This document shows positions 17,902 through 27,736 of a stretch of 64,000 bases of DNA, one piece after another (the stretch's first letter is position 1; each line of letters starts with the position of its first letter). The position numbers and the translations under genes are program-made. The notes under the pieces are model-generated. The model was not told the origin of the DNA, did no database searches, and saw only the letters and a list, made by a program, of their open reading frames with translations. The DNA is taken from positions 248,001 to 312,000 of the forward strand of contig NZ_STGI01000003.1 of the NCBI RefSeq assembly GCF_004804275.1, written 5' to 3'. Source of the DNA: Herbaspirillum sp. ST 5-3. Its GTDB lineage: Bacteria; Pseudomonadota; Gammaproteobacteria; Burkholderiales; Burkholderiaceae_D.

Positions 17902-20900
17902 ATGCAAATGAAAGCAACGGATGTGATAGACGGGAAGGGACGCCGTCTTGCCTGGGCATTCCTGATTGCCGGATTGCTGACGTCGACCGTCGTCTATTGG
18001 GAAGGGACGCGTCTGATCGATCAGGAGCTGGCATCGCAACTGGATGTGCGCGCGCGGGATGTGAAACACAATCTGGTACGTCAGCTTGACGCTTACGCGG
18101 AAGCCTTGCATGACGTGCAGGTGGAATACACGGCATCGTCCGTCATGGTGCGCCAGGATTTTCAGCGGAGTGTGAAGCGCTTGCGGCTCGATGATCGCCT
18201 GCCTGCCGTCCAGGCAATCGGTTTCAGTCAGCGTGTCCGGCCGCAGGAGCGTTCTGCATTCGAGCATCTGCTGCGCAAGGAATATGCGAGCGACTCCGCG
18301 CAATTGCCGTTCAGCTTGCTTCATCCGATCCCCTCATCCCTGACGTCCGATACCTTCATGGTGCAGTACATCGAGCCGTTCGTGAAGAATCGCAGCGGCA
18401 TCGGCTTCGACCAGGCGAGCGATCCAAGGCGGCTGGTTGCCATCGAGCGCGCGCGCGACAGCGGCGAATGGGCCGCCAGCCAGCGTGTACGCCTGTTTGT
18501 CGAGCCGGGCAATGTCGAAGGCGTGGTGTTTTTCGCGCCCGTCTATCGCGGAGAGACACCGGACACCCTTGCACAGCGGCGCACGTCGTTCCGTGGTTTC
18601 GTGTTTCTGGCGATCCGGGTCGACGAGATGCTGCGCAATGTATTCGGCCCGAAGCTGCTTGACGATCTCGACATCGAGATTTTCGATGCGCGAAGCCGCG
18701 AACAGGCGGATGCCGGTACTGACGCGGCCTCCCTGATTTTCGACAGCAACCCGGAGCAGTCGGCGGCGATGTCCGGCATGGCCGATGTCAACGCCCGGTT
18801 GCGGCGCGACTTTGACCTCAGCTTCGGCGGCAGTACCTGGCATCTGAACCTGAAGGTGCGTCCCGAATTCCGCAAGCGCTCGCAATACTGGTTGCCGCCG
18901 ATTGTCGCGCTGGCCGGCGTCCTGACGAGCTTCCTCGCGTTCTTCTTCATGCGCTCGCAGACCTATGCGCGCCAGGCGTCCGAGGCGCGTGCGCGCGAGG
19001 CATATCTGTCCCTGCATTCGAAGGAGAAGCAGCTCGACGGCATCCTGGAGTCGATCGACGAGGTGCTCTGGACCTTCGATCTGCGGGAGCGCAAGGTGAG
19101 CTACGTCAGCCCGGCGGTGGAGCGCCTGTACGGCCACCCGGTGCAGGCCTTCTATGACAGTTCGCTTCTCTGGCTCGACTGCGTGCATCAGGAAGACCGC
19201 AAGCAGGTCATCCGTTTTTCGCGGGCGGTTGCCGACATCGGCTGGGCCGCGCTGGAATTCCGCATCGTGCGCCCCGACGGCACGGTGCGCTGGATGCGCT
19301 ATGACGCACATTATGTGCCGGGCACCGAGCCGGGAGCGGGGCGGGTCGATTGCCTTGGCAGCGACATCACGGCGCAGCGCCAGATGGAAACATCGCTACG
19401 CCGCAGCAACCGTGCCTTGCGTGCAATCCATGCATGCGATGCGGAGATCGCCACCGCCACGGATGAAACCGCGCTGCTGCAAGGTATCTGCGAAGTGGCT
19501 GTGCGCGAAGGCTATCGAATGGCCTGGTCCGGATTGCTGAACAGCGACGGCAGCGTGACGCCTGCCGGAATCGCCGGCGAGCATGGCGGCTATCTGGAAT
19601 GCATTGCCGAATCGCTGCAAGAGGGCATTCACGAAGCGGCGGAAGTTGGCACGGTCGGCATCGCGCTGCGCACGCTCAAGCCGACGATCCAGAACAATAT
19701 TCTCACCGATCCCCGCATGGCGCCCTGGCGCGAGCAAGCCTTGCGCCGGGGATTCAATTCGAAGATTGCGCTGCCGCTGTTCCACGACGAGAAAGCCATC
19801 GGTCTGCTGAACGTGTATGCCGCGGAAGCAGACGCCTTCGATACGGAAGAGGTGGAGTTGTTGATGGGCCTGGCCGGTGCGGTGACGGTCGCCATCCAGT
19901 TCCTGCGCCACCGCAGCGGGCAGCAGGCGGCGGAGGCCGCTTTCCGCCTGCGCGAGCGGGCCATCGAAGCCAGCACCAACGGCATCGTGATCGCCAGCGC
20001 CAAGGCGCCGGAATACCTGGTTGAGTATGTCAACCCGGCGTTCGAACGCATGACGGGATACAGCGCGCAGGAAATCATCGGGCAGAACATGCGCATCCTG
20101 CACGGCGACGACAAGGATCAGCCGGGGCTGGACGAATTGCGCGCGATGCTGCTGGCGCAACGCGAAGGCCAGGTGACCATCCGCAATTACCGCAAGGATG
20201 GCACCATGTTCTGGACCGATATCCATATCGCACCGGTGCGGGACGAGGCCGGCGTCGTCACGCACTTCGTGGCCGCCAAGTATGACGTCACGACGACCAA
20301 GCGCTACGAGGCGGAGCTTGAGTTCCAGGCCAGCCGCGATCCGCTGACTTCGCTCGTCAACCGCAACCTGCTGCATGACCGCCTGAACCAGGCAATCGCC
20401 TTCTCCTCGCGTTACAGCACGCCGCTGTGGGTCGTGTTCGTCGATCTCGACCGCTTCAAGTTCGTCAACGACACGCTGGGCCATCAGGCCGGCGATGCGC
20501 TGCTGAAACAGGTGGCCGATCGCCTTCTGTCCGCGGTGCGCCATACGGACACCGTGGCGCGGCTTGGCGGCGACGAATTCGTGCTGGTGCTGTCCGAGCA
20601 TCCCGATGAAAATCTCGACACTCAGGTCGTGCAGCGGATCATGGATGCCATCGCTCCGCCATTCATCATCGGCAGCCATGAATTCTTCCTGACCTGCAGC
20701 ATCGGCATTGCGGCTTACCCTGCGGACGGCAAGGATGCCGACACGCTGATCAAGCACGCCGACATTGCGATGTACCGCGCCAAGGAAGTCGGACGCGACA
20801 ATTTCCAGTTCTATACCGCGGCGCTGAACGAAAAGGCGCTGGAGCGGTTGCGTCTGGAAGGCGACCTGCGCAACGCGGTCGAGCGCGGCGAATTCGTACT

Positions 20901-21648
20901 GCATTACCAGCCGCAAGTCGACCTGGAGACCGGCGCCGTTGTCGGCATGGAGTCATTGATCCGCTGGCAGCACCCGGAGTTCGGTATGGTTCCACCCGCA
21001 CGCTTTATTGGTCTGGCCGAGGAGATCGGCCTGATCGTTCCGATGGGCGATTGGGCGATTCGCACCGCCTGCCGGCAGAATCGCGCGTGGCAGCGCGCCG
21101 GCCTGGGGAATCTGCGCGTGGCGGTCAACCTGTCGGCGCGCCAGTTTGCCGAGCAGGATCTGGTGCAGTCGATCGCCGCAATCCTGCAGGAGACCGGGCT
21201 GGAGCCGCAGTATCTCGATATCGAACTTACCGAGAGCCTGGTGATGACGGATGTCGAATTCACCATCGGCGTGCTGCGCGAACTGAAAGCGCTTGGCGTG
21301 CACCTGTCGATCGACGATTTCGGTACCGGCTATTCCAGCCTGTCCTACCTGAAACGCTTCCCGATCGACGTGCTGAAGATCGACCGCTCTTTCGTGAACG
21401 ACATCACGTCGAATGGCGCCGATGCCGCGATCGTGCACTCCATCATTTCCCTCGCCCACAATCTGCGCCTGAAAGTCATTGCCGAAGGGGTGGAGACGGA
21501 GGAGCAGCTCGCGCACTTGCGGCAGCGGGATTGCGATCAGATGCAAGGTTTTTACTTCAGCAAGCCGCTCGCGCCGGATGCATTCGAAATGCTGCTAAAG
21601 GAAGGCAAGAAATTGGCGATCGGAAAAGTGATGCAGACGCTCGACTGA
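17902..21648 (+). CDS. Membrane CHASE-PAS-GAF-PAS-GGDEF-EAL bifunctional c-di-GMP protein
   Basis: 1248 aa. TM1 (~16-33, LAWAFLIAGLLTSTVVYW), periplasmic CHASE domain (~60-290), TM2 (~330-350, LPPIVALAGVLTSFLAFFF), PAS (~380-495), GAF (~510-665), PAS (~675-795, ending in a PAC motif), GGDEF (~805-970) and EAL (~980-1235). The cyclase site is intact (RLGGDEF near residue 890) and an I-site RHTD lies five residues before it. The EAL site is near-canonical: ESLIRW instead of EAL, plus NLSARQF, DIELTES, IDDFGTGYSSL, KIDRSF, AEGVET and QGFYFSKP. Both synthesis and hydrolysis of c-di-GMP are plausible, set by periplasmic and cytosolic signals. ATG 17908 is an alternative start. Confidence 0.92.
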   Translation: MQMKATDVIDGKGRRLAWAFLIAGLLTSTVVYWEGTRLIDQELASQLDVRARDVKHNLVRQLDAYAEALHDVQVEYTASSVMVRQDFQRSVKRLRLDDRLPAVQAIGFSQRVRPQERSAFEHLLRKEYASDSAQLPFSLLHPIPSSLTSDTFMVQYIEPFVKNRSGIGFDQASDPRRLVAIERARDSGEWAASQRVRLFVEPGNVEGVVFFAPVYRGETPDTLAQRRTSFRGFVFLAIRVDEMLRNVFGPKLLDDLDIEIFDARSREQADAGTDAASLIFDSNPEQSAAMSGMADVNARLRRDFDLSFGGSTWHLNLKVRPEFRKRSQYWLPPIVALAGVLTSFLAFFFMRSQTYARQASEARAREAYLSLHSKEKQLDGILESIDEVLWTFDLRERKVSYVSPAVERLYGHPVQAFYDSSLLWLDCVHQEDRKQVIRFSRAVADIGWAALEFRIVRPDGTVRWMRYDAHYVPGTEPGAGRVDCLGSDITAQRQMETSLRRSNRALRAIHACDAEIATATDETALLQGICEVAVREGYRMAWSGLLNSDGSVTPAGIAGEHGGYLECIAESLQEGIHEAAEVGTVGIALRTLKPTIQNNILTDPRMAPWREQALRRGFNSKIALPLFHDEKAIGLLNVYAAEADAFDTEEVELLMGLAGAVTVAIQFLRHRSGQQAAEAAFRLRERAIEASTNGIVIASAKAPEYLVEYVNPAFERMTGYSAQEIIGQNMRILHGDDKDQPGLDELRAMLLAQREGQVTIRNYRKDGTMFWTDIHIAPVRDEAGVVTHFVAAKYDVTTTKRYEAELEFQASRDPLTSLVNRNLLHDRLNQAIAFSSRYSTPLWVVFVDLDRFKFVNDTLGHQAGDALLKQVADRLLSAVRHTDTVARLGGDEFVLVLSEHPDENLDTQVVQRIMDAIAPPFIIGSHEFFLTCSIGIAAYPADGKDADTLIKHADIAMYRAKEVGRDNFQFYTAALNEKALERLRLEGDLRNAVERGEFVLHYQPQVDLETGAVVGMESLIRWQHPEFGMVPPARFIGLAEEIGLIVPMGDWAIRTACRQNRAWQRAGLGNLRVAVNLSARQFAEQDLVQSIAAILQETGLEPQYLDIELTESLVMTDVEFTIGVLRELKALGVHLSIDDFGTGYSSLSYLKRFPIDVLKIDRSFVNDITSNGADAAIVHSIISLAHNLRLKVIAEGVETEEQLAHLRQRDCDQMQGFYFSKPLAPDAFEMLLKEGKKLAIGKVMQTLD

Positions 21649-21676
21649 AGCTCGACTGAAGCGGCGGGCGTGCTCA

Positions 21677-22198
21677 TCAGGATGCCTGATGAAGGCTCGC
21701 GTCGCCCGATAGCGCATCCCACCAGGAAAGAACAGCCTCGGCGGTGCAGGGCAGGGCGGTGAATTCGCCCGCGGTGAAGGCGGACCATTGCGGCAGGAAA
21801 CGTTCCGGTACGGGAATGAGAACAGGAATGCCGGCAGAAATCGCCAGCGCGATCTCGTCATGCAGACCCTTGCCTTCCGTCTCCTGCGCGCCGTACTTGT
21901 TGAAGATGACGAGGGAAGGTCCCTTGTCGATGGATTTCCGGATGATCGAAGAAGCTTCGGCCATGGCCGCCGCGTCCAGACGGCAGGCTTTCGAGCCGCT
22001 GCCGAGGTTCTGTGAAATCGACATGCGCGTGGAGGAGGGAAGCAGCTCCAGCTCCATGTCGCAGGGGCCGCTGGCATGCTGGATGGCACCGGCCAGCGGC
22101 ACGCCGCGCGCCTGGAACGCACGCACGACCTGTTCCAGCATCGGGGCGGGGTCGGCGTCGGGAGCGTAGATCAGGGCGGCGGAGTGTTGTCGTGTCAT
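21677..22198 (-). CDS. DUF2478 family protein
   Basis: 173 aa, no signal peptide or membrane segment. Recognised features are ALIYAPDADPAPMLEQVV at the N-terminus, a middle segment ending in SQNLGSGSKACRLDAAAM, SLVIFNKYGAQETEGKG and IPVLIPVPERFLPQWSAF. This layout corresponds to DUF2478, sometimes found with molybdate transport or molybdenum-cofactor genes; its function is not established. It is convergent with the GGDEF-EAL gene (28 bp) and 73 bp downstream of ccoG on the same strand. Confidence 0.7.
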   Translation of the reverse strand: MTRQHSAALIYAPDADPAPMLEQVVRAFQARGVPLAGAIQHASGPCDMELELLPSSTRMSISQNLGSGSKACRLDAAAMAEASSIIRKSIDKGPSLVIFNKYGAQETEGKGLHDEIALAISAGIPVLIPVPERFLPQWSAFTAGEFTALPCTAEAVLSWWDALSGDASLHQAS

Positions 22199-22271
22199 GG
22201 CACTGGTTTGGAGCGCAAAGGGTTGTGCGGGTCATTATATCCATGCGGGCGGCCGCCCCCTTGCGATCGCT

Positions 22272-23702
22272 CTATTTCGGAATCAGGAATACCGCCTTTT
22301 CCGTCACGGAGATGGCCGCGTTGCGCTCTTCGCGCACGACAAAGCGGATCGGCATCGAACCCGACTGGCCGGATTGCGGCATGACCTGTACGCGCACCGG
22401 CACCGCCTTGGTCGTTGCGGCCGGCACATCGAAGTCGTCGTCGGAAGACAGCTTGATGCCGGGCAGGCCGCTCACCTCGATGATGTAGTGGTGCGGGCGT
22501 TCGTCGGTATTCATCACTTGCAGGCGGTAGACGTTTTCGATCGCGCCTTCCTCCACCAGGCGCGGCAGGCCGCGGTCGCGGATGACGTCGACCTTGAGCG
22601 GCGTGCGCAGCGCCAGCGACAGGCCGGCGGCGAAGATGATCGTCAGCAGGATCGCGAAGTAGATCAGCGTGCGCACGCGCAGCACGCGGTGCCATATGCC
22701 TTGCCTGTCGAGCTTGTTGTTGATCGCGTACTGCGTGGTATAGCGCACCAGGCCCTTTTCATAACCCATCTTGTCCATCACCTGGTTGCAGGTGTCGACG
22801 CAGGCTGCGCACGCGATGCACTCGTATTGCAGACCGTTGCGGATGTCGATGCCGGTCGGGCACACTTCCACGCACAGCCCGCAATCGACGCAGGAGCCCA
22901 GTCCCAATGCCTTCGGGTCGGCCTTCTTGCCACGCGCGCCGCGCGGTTCTCCGCGCTCGCTGTCGTAGGTGATGATCAGCGTGTCCTTGTCGAACATCGA
23001 GCTCTGGAAGCGGGCGTACGGGCACATGTACTTGCAGACCTGTTCACGCATCCAGCCGGCCTGGCCGTAGGTGGCGAAGCTGTAGAAGCAGATCCAGAAG
23101 GTTTGCCACGGGCCGAGGCCGAGTGCGCCGATCTGATGCGCGAGCGAGCGTATCGGCGTGAAATAGCCGACGAAGGTGAAGCCGGTCCAGCCGGCGACCG
23201 CCAGCCAGGATGCGTGCTTGGCCGCCTTCAGGCCGAACTTGCGTGCCGAGAGCGGTTCGCGGTCGAGTCGCATGCGCGCCGCGCGATCGCCTTCGATCTT
23301 GCGCTCGATCCACATGAAGATTTCCGTGTATACCGTCTGCGGGCAGGCATAGCCGCAGAACAGGCGGCCGGCGACCGCGGTGAACAGGAACAGCGACAGC
23401 GCCGATACCACCAGCAGGGCGGACAGGTAGATGAAATCCTGCGGCCAGAAGATCAGGCCGAAGATGTGGAACTTGCGCGCGTCGAGGTCGAACAGCACGG
23501 CCTGCCGGTCGTTCCACATCAGCCAGGGCAATCCGTAAAACACTGTCTGGGTCAGCCAGACCATGACCCAGCGCCAGCGCACGAATGCGCCTTTCACGGA
23601 GCGCGCATAGATCTTTCTTCGCGCCTGATACAGGCTCTGTTCGACTTGCTGCGTCTCGACCACCGGCGTGATCGGGACGACTTTCAGATTCTGGCTGCGC
23701 AT
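22272..23702 (-). CDS. ccoG: Cytochrome c oxidase accessory protein CcoG (FixG/RdxA)
   Basis: 476 aa. Several membrane helices (~40-60, 85-110, 155-180, 190-215, 335-360) surround two ferredoxin-type cluster motifs: CVDCGLCVEVCPTGIDIRNG and CIACAACVDTCNQVMDKMG. NapH-like CGYACPQTVYTEIFMWIE is also present, followed by a C-terminal FixG Ig-like domain. CcoG assists copper delivery or redox for cbb3 oxidase assembly. No ccoNOPQ genes are visible nearby; the gene instead follows a Rieske gene by 16 bp, so the two are co-transcribed. Confidence 0.92.
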   Translation of the reverse strand: MRSQNLKVVPITPVVETQQVEQSLYQARRKIYARSVKGAFVRWRWVMVWLTQTVFYGLPWLMWNDRQAVLFDLDARKFHIFGLIFWPQDFIYLSALLVVSALSLFLFTAVAGRLFCGYACPQTVYTEIFMWIERKIEGDRAARMRLDREPLSARKFGLKAAKHASWLAVAGWTGFTFVGYFTPIRSLAHQIGALGLGPWQTFWICFYSFATYGQAGWMREQVCKYMCPYARFQSSMFDKDTLIITYDSERGEPRGARGKKADPKALGLGSCVDCGLCVEVCPTGIDIRNGLQYECIACAACVDTCNQVMDKMGYEKGLVRYTTQYAINNKLDRQGIWHRVLRVRTLIYFAILLTIIFAAGLSLALRTPLKVDVIRDRGLPRLVEEGAIENVYRLQVMNTDERPHHYIIEVSGLPGIKLSSDDDFDVPAATTKAVPVRVQVMPQSGQSGSMPIRFVVREERNAAISVTEKAVFLIPK

Positions 23703-23718
23703 TCTGTTCTCCTGTGCA

Positions 23719-24327
23719 TCAGGCTTCGCCTTGCTCGTCCTTGCCGATCACGATGCGGGTATCGCTCGTATACATGTGGCGCGGAACCGGCAGATTGTCG
23801 GGCGCGGGCTTGTTCCTGAAGACGCGGCCGGCCAGATCGAAGGTCGAGCCGTGGCAGGGACAAAGGAATCCGCCCACCCAGTCGTCGGGCAGCGATGGCT
23901 GCGGGCCGCCGCCGAGCTTGGCGGTCGGGGAGCAACCGAGATGCGTGCAGATGCCGACCGCGACCAGGATATCGGGCCGGATCGAACGATGGACGTTGCG
24001 TGCGTATTCGGGCGTCATCTCATCCTTGTTGCGCTCCGAAGCGGGATCCGCCACCTGAGCTTCGGTGGCTTTCAGCGAAGCCAGCATTTCCGGCGTGCGC
24101 TTGAGTATCCAGACCGGCTTGCCGCGCCATTCGACGGTCTTCATTTCTCCCGGCGCGAGGTCCGCGATGTCGACTTCGACCGGCGCACCGGCGGCCTTCG
24201 CGCGTTCCGAGGGCTGGAAGGTTCTCACCAGCGCGCCGACTGTCGAGACGGCCGGCACCGCGGCGGCGACCCCGGTGGTGATCAGCAGCATGCGCCGCTC
24301 GTTATCAAGTTGTGCTTCGATGCTCAT
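23719..24327 (-). CDS. petA: Ubiquinol-cytochrome c reductase Rieske iron-sulfur subunit (lone petA)
   Basis: 202 aa from ATG 24327, chosen over ATG 24345 because GGGAG precedes it at suitable spacing. A TAT/uncleaved anchor-like N-terminus has ERRMLLITTGVAAAVPAV. The ubiquinol oxidoreductase segment has VEWRGKPVWILKRTPEML. The cluster ligands are intact: CTHLGCSP and CPCHGSTFD. In Burkholderiales petA is normally followed by petB and petC; here it is followed by ccoG, and no cytochrome b or c1 gene lies in the window. It is therefore either an extra Rieske paralogue or the displaced subunit of the bc1 complex. Confidence 0.9.
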   Translation of the reverse strand: MSIEAQLDNERRMLLITTGVAAAVPAVSTVGALVRTFQPSERAKAAGAPVEVDIADLAPGEMKTVEWRGKPVWILKRTPEMLASLKATEAQVADPASERNKDEMTPEYARNVHRSIRPDILVAVGICTHLGCSPTAKLGGGPQPSLPDDWVGGFLCPCHGSTFDLAGRVFRNKPAPDNLPVPRHMYTSDTRIVIGKDEQGEA

Positions 24328-24494
24328 CGCGCTCCCATGATTCATTCAATGCCGCGGCTCGCGGCATTCCCTGATCCCGCTATACGCAACATGCGTGCCA
24401 CGCGCAGCTGAAGCGCGGAGATGTGCGCAAATCCTTGTTTTTACGACGAATTTGAAAGAGGAGAAGGTCGCTGCGATGAGCTCTGTCAGCGCTG

Positions 24495-24513
24495 ACTGTC
24501 AAGCCATGACAGT
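24495..24513. promoter_or_regulatory. Inverted repeat ACTGTCA-N5-TGACAGT
   Basis: A perfect 7-bp inverted repeat with 5-bp centre, within the petA/cydP intergenic region. It could be an operator; no family assigned. Confidence 0.35.
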
Positions 24514-24573
24514 GTTTGGCAGCGCAGCGGCGCAAGCGCCCAAGGGTGCGGATACATGCCTGTGGCGCTTTGA

Positions 24574-24587
24574 TTGATATCGATCAT
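24574..24587. promoter_or_regulatory. FNR/ANR-like box upstream of cydPABX
   Basis: TTGATATCGATCAT matches TTGAT-N4-ATCAA with one mismatch. Cytochrome bd operons are classic FNR targets. Distance to the cydP start is ~245 bp and to petA ~247 bp, so which operon it serves is open. Confidence 0.5.
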
Positions 24588-24831
24588 CTGCAAACCAGGT
24601 TTGCTGACTAGCATGGAATTAGATGACGCCTGCCCGCGAATAAGGCCCGGCCTGCGCATGGCGTCCGCGCGTCGTCCTGCCATCACTGACGGCATGGCAG
24701 CATGTGGCATGCCGCGGGTGCAGCGAAGCCGGCTCCAAGTGCTTGAAACAAAAGCGATTCGACATCGGGCCCGGGCTTGGCACGCATCTTGAGTAACTGC
24801 ATGACGGTTCAACAAGAAAAAGAGCGCCACC

Positions 24832-25038
24832 GTGACCGACCGACGCTTGCTCCTCGAACTGAGCATTGTGCTCATCCTGAAGATGCTTTTGCTTTTCGCG
24901 CTGTGGTGGGCGTTCGTCCGTGACGAACGGGTAAGCGTCGACGCCGAACATGCCGCGCGCGCCATCGTCGGCGCCACTATCACCACTGTCATCACCTCCG
25001 CAACACCTGAACAACAAGGAGCGCAACATGGCCGTTGA
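24832..25038 (+). CDS. cydP: Cytochrome bd small subunit CydP
   Basis: 68 aa with a GTG start. A single membrane helix ([20 protein letters not shown]) follows the DRRLLLEL lead, and the sequence after it runs VRDERVSVD, as in the small CydP proteins encoded ahead of cydAB in beta- and gammaproteobacteria. Its exact role in the oxidase is not settled. The last 11 bp overlap the cydA start, indicating translational coupling. Confidence 0.85.
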   Translation: MTDRRLLLELSIVLILKMLLLFALWWAFVRDERVSVDAEHAARAIVGATITTVITSATPEQQGAQHGR

Positions 25039-26578
25039 ACAACTGGTCGATCTCTCGCGCCTGCAGTTTGCCGCTACCGCGATGTATCACTTCCTGTTCG
25101 TCCCGCTCACGCTCGGCATGGTCTGGATCCTGGTGATCATGGAGAGCGTGTACGTCATGACGGGCAGGGTGGTGTACAAGGACATGACGCGCTTCTGGGG
25201 CAAGCTGTTCGGCATCAACTTCGCGCTCGGCGTCACCACCGGCATCACGCTGGAGTTCCAGTTCGGCACCAACTGGGCCTACTACTCGCACTACGTCGGC
25301 GACATCTTCGGTGCGCCGCTGGCGATCGAAGGCTTGATGGCCTTCTTCCTCGAATCGACCTTTATCGGCCTGTTCTTCTTCGGCTGGGACCGCCTGTCGC
25401 GACAGAAGCATCTGATGGTGACCATTCTGCTCGCCATCGGCAGCAATCTGTCGGCGCTGTGGATCCTGGTCGCCAACGGCTGGATGCAGAATCCGGTCGG
25501 CGCGCACTTCAATTACGTGACCATGCGCATGGAGCTGAACGACTTCTGGACGGTGCTGTTCAATCCCGATGCGCAGTCGAAGTTCGTGCATGCGGTATCG
25601 GCCGGCTATGTCACCGGCGCGATGTTCGTGCTGGCGATCTCGTCGTGGTATCTGCTGCGCGGGCGCGACGTCGAATTCGCCAAGCGCAGCTTCCGCATCG
25701 CGGCCGCGTTCGGCCTTGCCTCTGCCTGTTCCGTGATCGTGCTGGGCGACGAGTCGGGTTATACCGTCGGCGAGGCGCAGCAGACCAAGCTGGCAGCGAT
25801 GGAGGCGATGTGGGAAACCGAGCCCGCGCCGGCGCCGTTCAACCTGATCGCCTTCCCCAACGAAGCCGAGATGAAGAACGATTTTGAGCTGCAGATTCCC
25901 TGGGTGATGGGGCTGATCGGCACGCGCTCGCTAGACAAGCAGATACCCGGCATCAAGGACATCCAGAGCAAGAACCGCGAACGCATCGTGTCGGGTATCG
26001 AAGCCGTGAAGGCGCTCGAAGCCTTGCGTGCGAATCCGCAGAATGCGGCGGCAAGAACAAGGTTCGAGCGACACAAGGCCGACCTCGGCTTCGGCCTGCT
26101 GCTGAAGAAGTATGTCGGCAGCATGGACCAGGTGACCTCTGCCGTCATCGACAAGGCGGTGAAAGACACCGTGCCGCGCGTGACGCCGATGTTCTGGTCC
26201 TTCCGCGCCATGGTGGCGATCGCCTTCGCCATGCTGCTGCTGTTCGTGCTGTCGACCTGGTATTCGGTCACCGGTGCGTTCGTGAAGAAACGCTGGCTGC
26301 TGAAGGCTGCGTTGTGGTCGCTGCCGCTGCCATGGATCGCCTGCGAACTGGGCTGGTTCGTCGCCGAATACGGACGGCAGCCGTGGACCATTTATGGCGT
26401 GTTGCCGACCCATCTCTCGGTGTCAACGCTGTCGGTGGCGTCCCTGTATGGATCGCTCGCCGGTTTTGTCGGTTTCTACACGCTGCTGCTGATTGCCGAG
26501 ATGTTCCTCATGGTGCGCTTCGCGCGCCAGGGGCCGGGCAGCCTGGGGACCGGCCGTTATCTCGCCGAAGCGGCATAG
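25028..26578 (+). CDS. cydA: Cytochrome bd ubiquinol oxidase subunit I
   Basis: 516 aa from ATG 25028, with AAGGAG at 25016-25021. Quinol oxidase subunit carrying hemes b558, b595 and d. The N-terminus has [22 protein letters not shown] with the heme-ligand histidine, then [25 protein letters not shown]. The GRQPW signature ([12 protein letters not shown]) is intact. The periplasmic Q-loop (~residues 250-385) is long, like E. coli CydA rather than CioA. It supports high-affinity oxygen reduction without proton pumping. Confidence 0.96.
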   Translation: MAVEQLVDLSRLQFAATAMYHFLFVPLTLGMVWILVIMESVYVMTGRVVYKDMTRFWGKLFGINFALGVTTGITLEFQFGTNWAYYSHYVGDIFGAPLAIEGLMAFFLESTFIGLFFFGWDRLSRQKHLMVTILLAIGSNLSALWILVANGWMQNPVGAHFNYVTMRMELNDFWTVLFNPDAQSKFVHAVSAGYVTGAMFVLAISSWYLLRGRDVEFAKRSFRIAAAFGLASACSVIVLGDESGYTVGEAQQTKLAAMEAMWETEPAPAPFNLIAFPNEAEMKNDFELQIPWVMGLIGTRSLDKQIPGIKDIQSKNRERIVSGIEAVKALEALRANPQNAAARTRFERHKADLGFGLLLKKYVGSMDQVTSAVIDKAVKDTVPRVTPMFWSFRAMVAIAFAMLLLFVLSTWYSVTGAFVKKRWLLKAALWSLPLPWIACELGWFVAEYGRQPWTIYGVLPTHLSVSTLSVASLYGSLAGFVGFYTLLLIAEMFLMVRFARQGPGSLGTGRYLAEAA

Positions 26579-26587
26579 GAGAACATC

Positions 26588-27727
26588 ATGCTGGATTACG
26601 CAAGCCTGAAAATCATCTGGTGGCTGCTGGTCGGCGTGCTGCTGATCGGCTTCGCCATCATGGACGGCCATGACATGGGTGTCGGCACCTTGCTGCCTTT
26701 CGTCGGCAGGGACGACACGGAGCGGCGCATCGTCATCAACACGGTCGGCCCGCACTGGGACGGCAACCAGGTGTGGTTCATCACCGGCGGCGGCGCCATC
26801 TTCGCCGCGTGGCCGCTGGTGTATGCGACCGCATTTTCCGGATTCTACTGGGCCATGCTGGCGGTGCTGTGGGCGCTGTTCTTCCGGCCGGTCGGATTCG
26901 ATTACCGCAGCAAGATCGACAACCCGGCATGGCGGTCGGCCTGGGACTGGGGCTTGTTCGCCGGAGGCGCAGTGCCGCCGCTGATTTTCGGCGTGGCATT
27001 CGGCAACCTGCTGCAAGGCGTGCCGTTCCACTTCGACGAGAACATGCTGGTTTTCTATACCGGGTCATTCTTTGCGCTGCTCAATCCCTTCGCATTGCTG
27101 TGTGGCGTGGTGTCGAGCGCGATGATCACCTTTCACGGCGCGATCTACCTGGTGCATCGCACGGACGGGCTGGTGCAGGAGCGGGCGCGCCTGGCCGCGC
27201 TGGTGTTCGGTGTCCTGATGCTGGTGGCGTTTACCGCTGCGGGTATCTCGCTGGCATTCGGCGGGCAGGGCTATGTGATTACTTCGCCGGTCGATGCGGC
27301 TGCGGCAGTGAGTCCGCTGTCGAAGACAGTGGTGCGCGAAGCCGGCGCCTGGCTGGGCAACTATCATCGCCATCCGTGGACCATGCTGGTGCCGGCACTG
27401 GCCTATCTCGGCGCGTTCGCGGCGCTGCTGCTGAGCTTGCGCGGCAGGACGCTCGCTGCGTTCGTCGCGTCATCCGTGGTGCAGCTGGGCGTGATCGGCA
27501 CCGCGGGGGTATCGATGTTCCCGTTCGTGATGCCCTCGTCGACCGACCTGCGGTCCAGCCTGACGGTGTGGGACAGCGTGTCCAGTCATCTGACTCTGAA
27601 CATCATGTTCTGGGCGACCATGATTTTCATGCCGATCGTGATTTTCTACACGAGCTGGGCGTACAAGGTCATGGCGGGCAAGGTCACGGCCAACAGCATC
27701 TGGAAGGACAAGCATTCCGTCTATTAG
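26588..27727 (+). CDS. cydB: Cytochrome bd ubiquinol oxidase subunit II
   Basis: 379 aa, nine or so membrane helices. Conserved features include LLIGFAIMDGHDMGVGTLLPFVGR, VGPHWDGNQVWFITGGGAIFAAWP and PFVMPSS near the end. The ribosome site AGGAG overlaps the cydA stop codon (TAGGAG), 9 bp before the cydB ATG. CydB stabilises the heme subunit in the bd oxidase. Confidence 0.96.
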   Translation: MLDYASLKIIWWLLVGVLLIGFAIMDGHDMGVGTLLPFVGRDDTERRIVINTVGPHWDGNQVWFITGGGAIFAAWPLVYATAFSGFYWAMLAVLWALFFRPVGFDYRSKIDNPAWRSAWDWGLFAGGAVPPLIFGVAFGNLLQGVPFHFDENMLVFYTGSFFALLNPFALLCGVVSSAMITFHGAIYLVHRTDGLVQERARLAALVFGVLMLVAFTAAGISLAFGGQGYVITSPVDAAAAVSPLSKTVVREAGAWLGNYHRHPWTMLVPALAYLGAFAALLLSLRGRTLAAFVASSVVQLGVIGTAGVSMFPFVMPSSTDLRSSLTVWDSVSSHLTLNIMFWATMIFMPIVIFYTSWAYKVMAGKVTANSIWKDKHSVY

Positions 27728-27736
27728 GAGCGTGTC

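Larger units (their letters stand above)
24328..24831. other. Divergent regulatory region between petA-ccoG and cydPABX
   Basis: No gene is supported. It contains an FNR-like palindrome (24574-24587) and a short inverted repeat (24495-24513), both about midway between the two divergent operons. Confidence 0.55.

Noticed and set aside
21637-21658. Tandem 11-bp duplication GCTCGACTGAA at the end of the GGDEF-EAL gene
   Set aside because: A simple short duplication around the stop codon with no further structure.
22197-23819. 540-codon open frame antisense to ccoG
   Set aside because: Shadow frame; ccoG on the opposite strand has intact Fe-S motifs.
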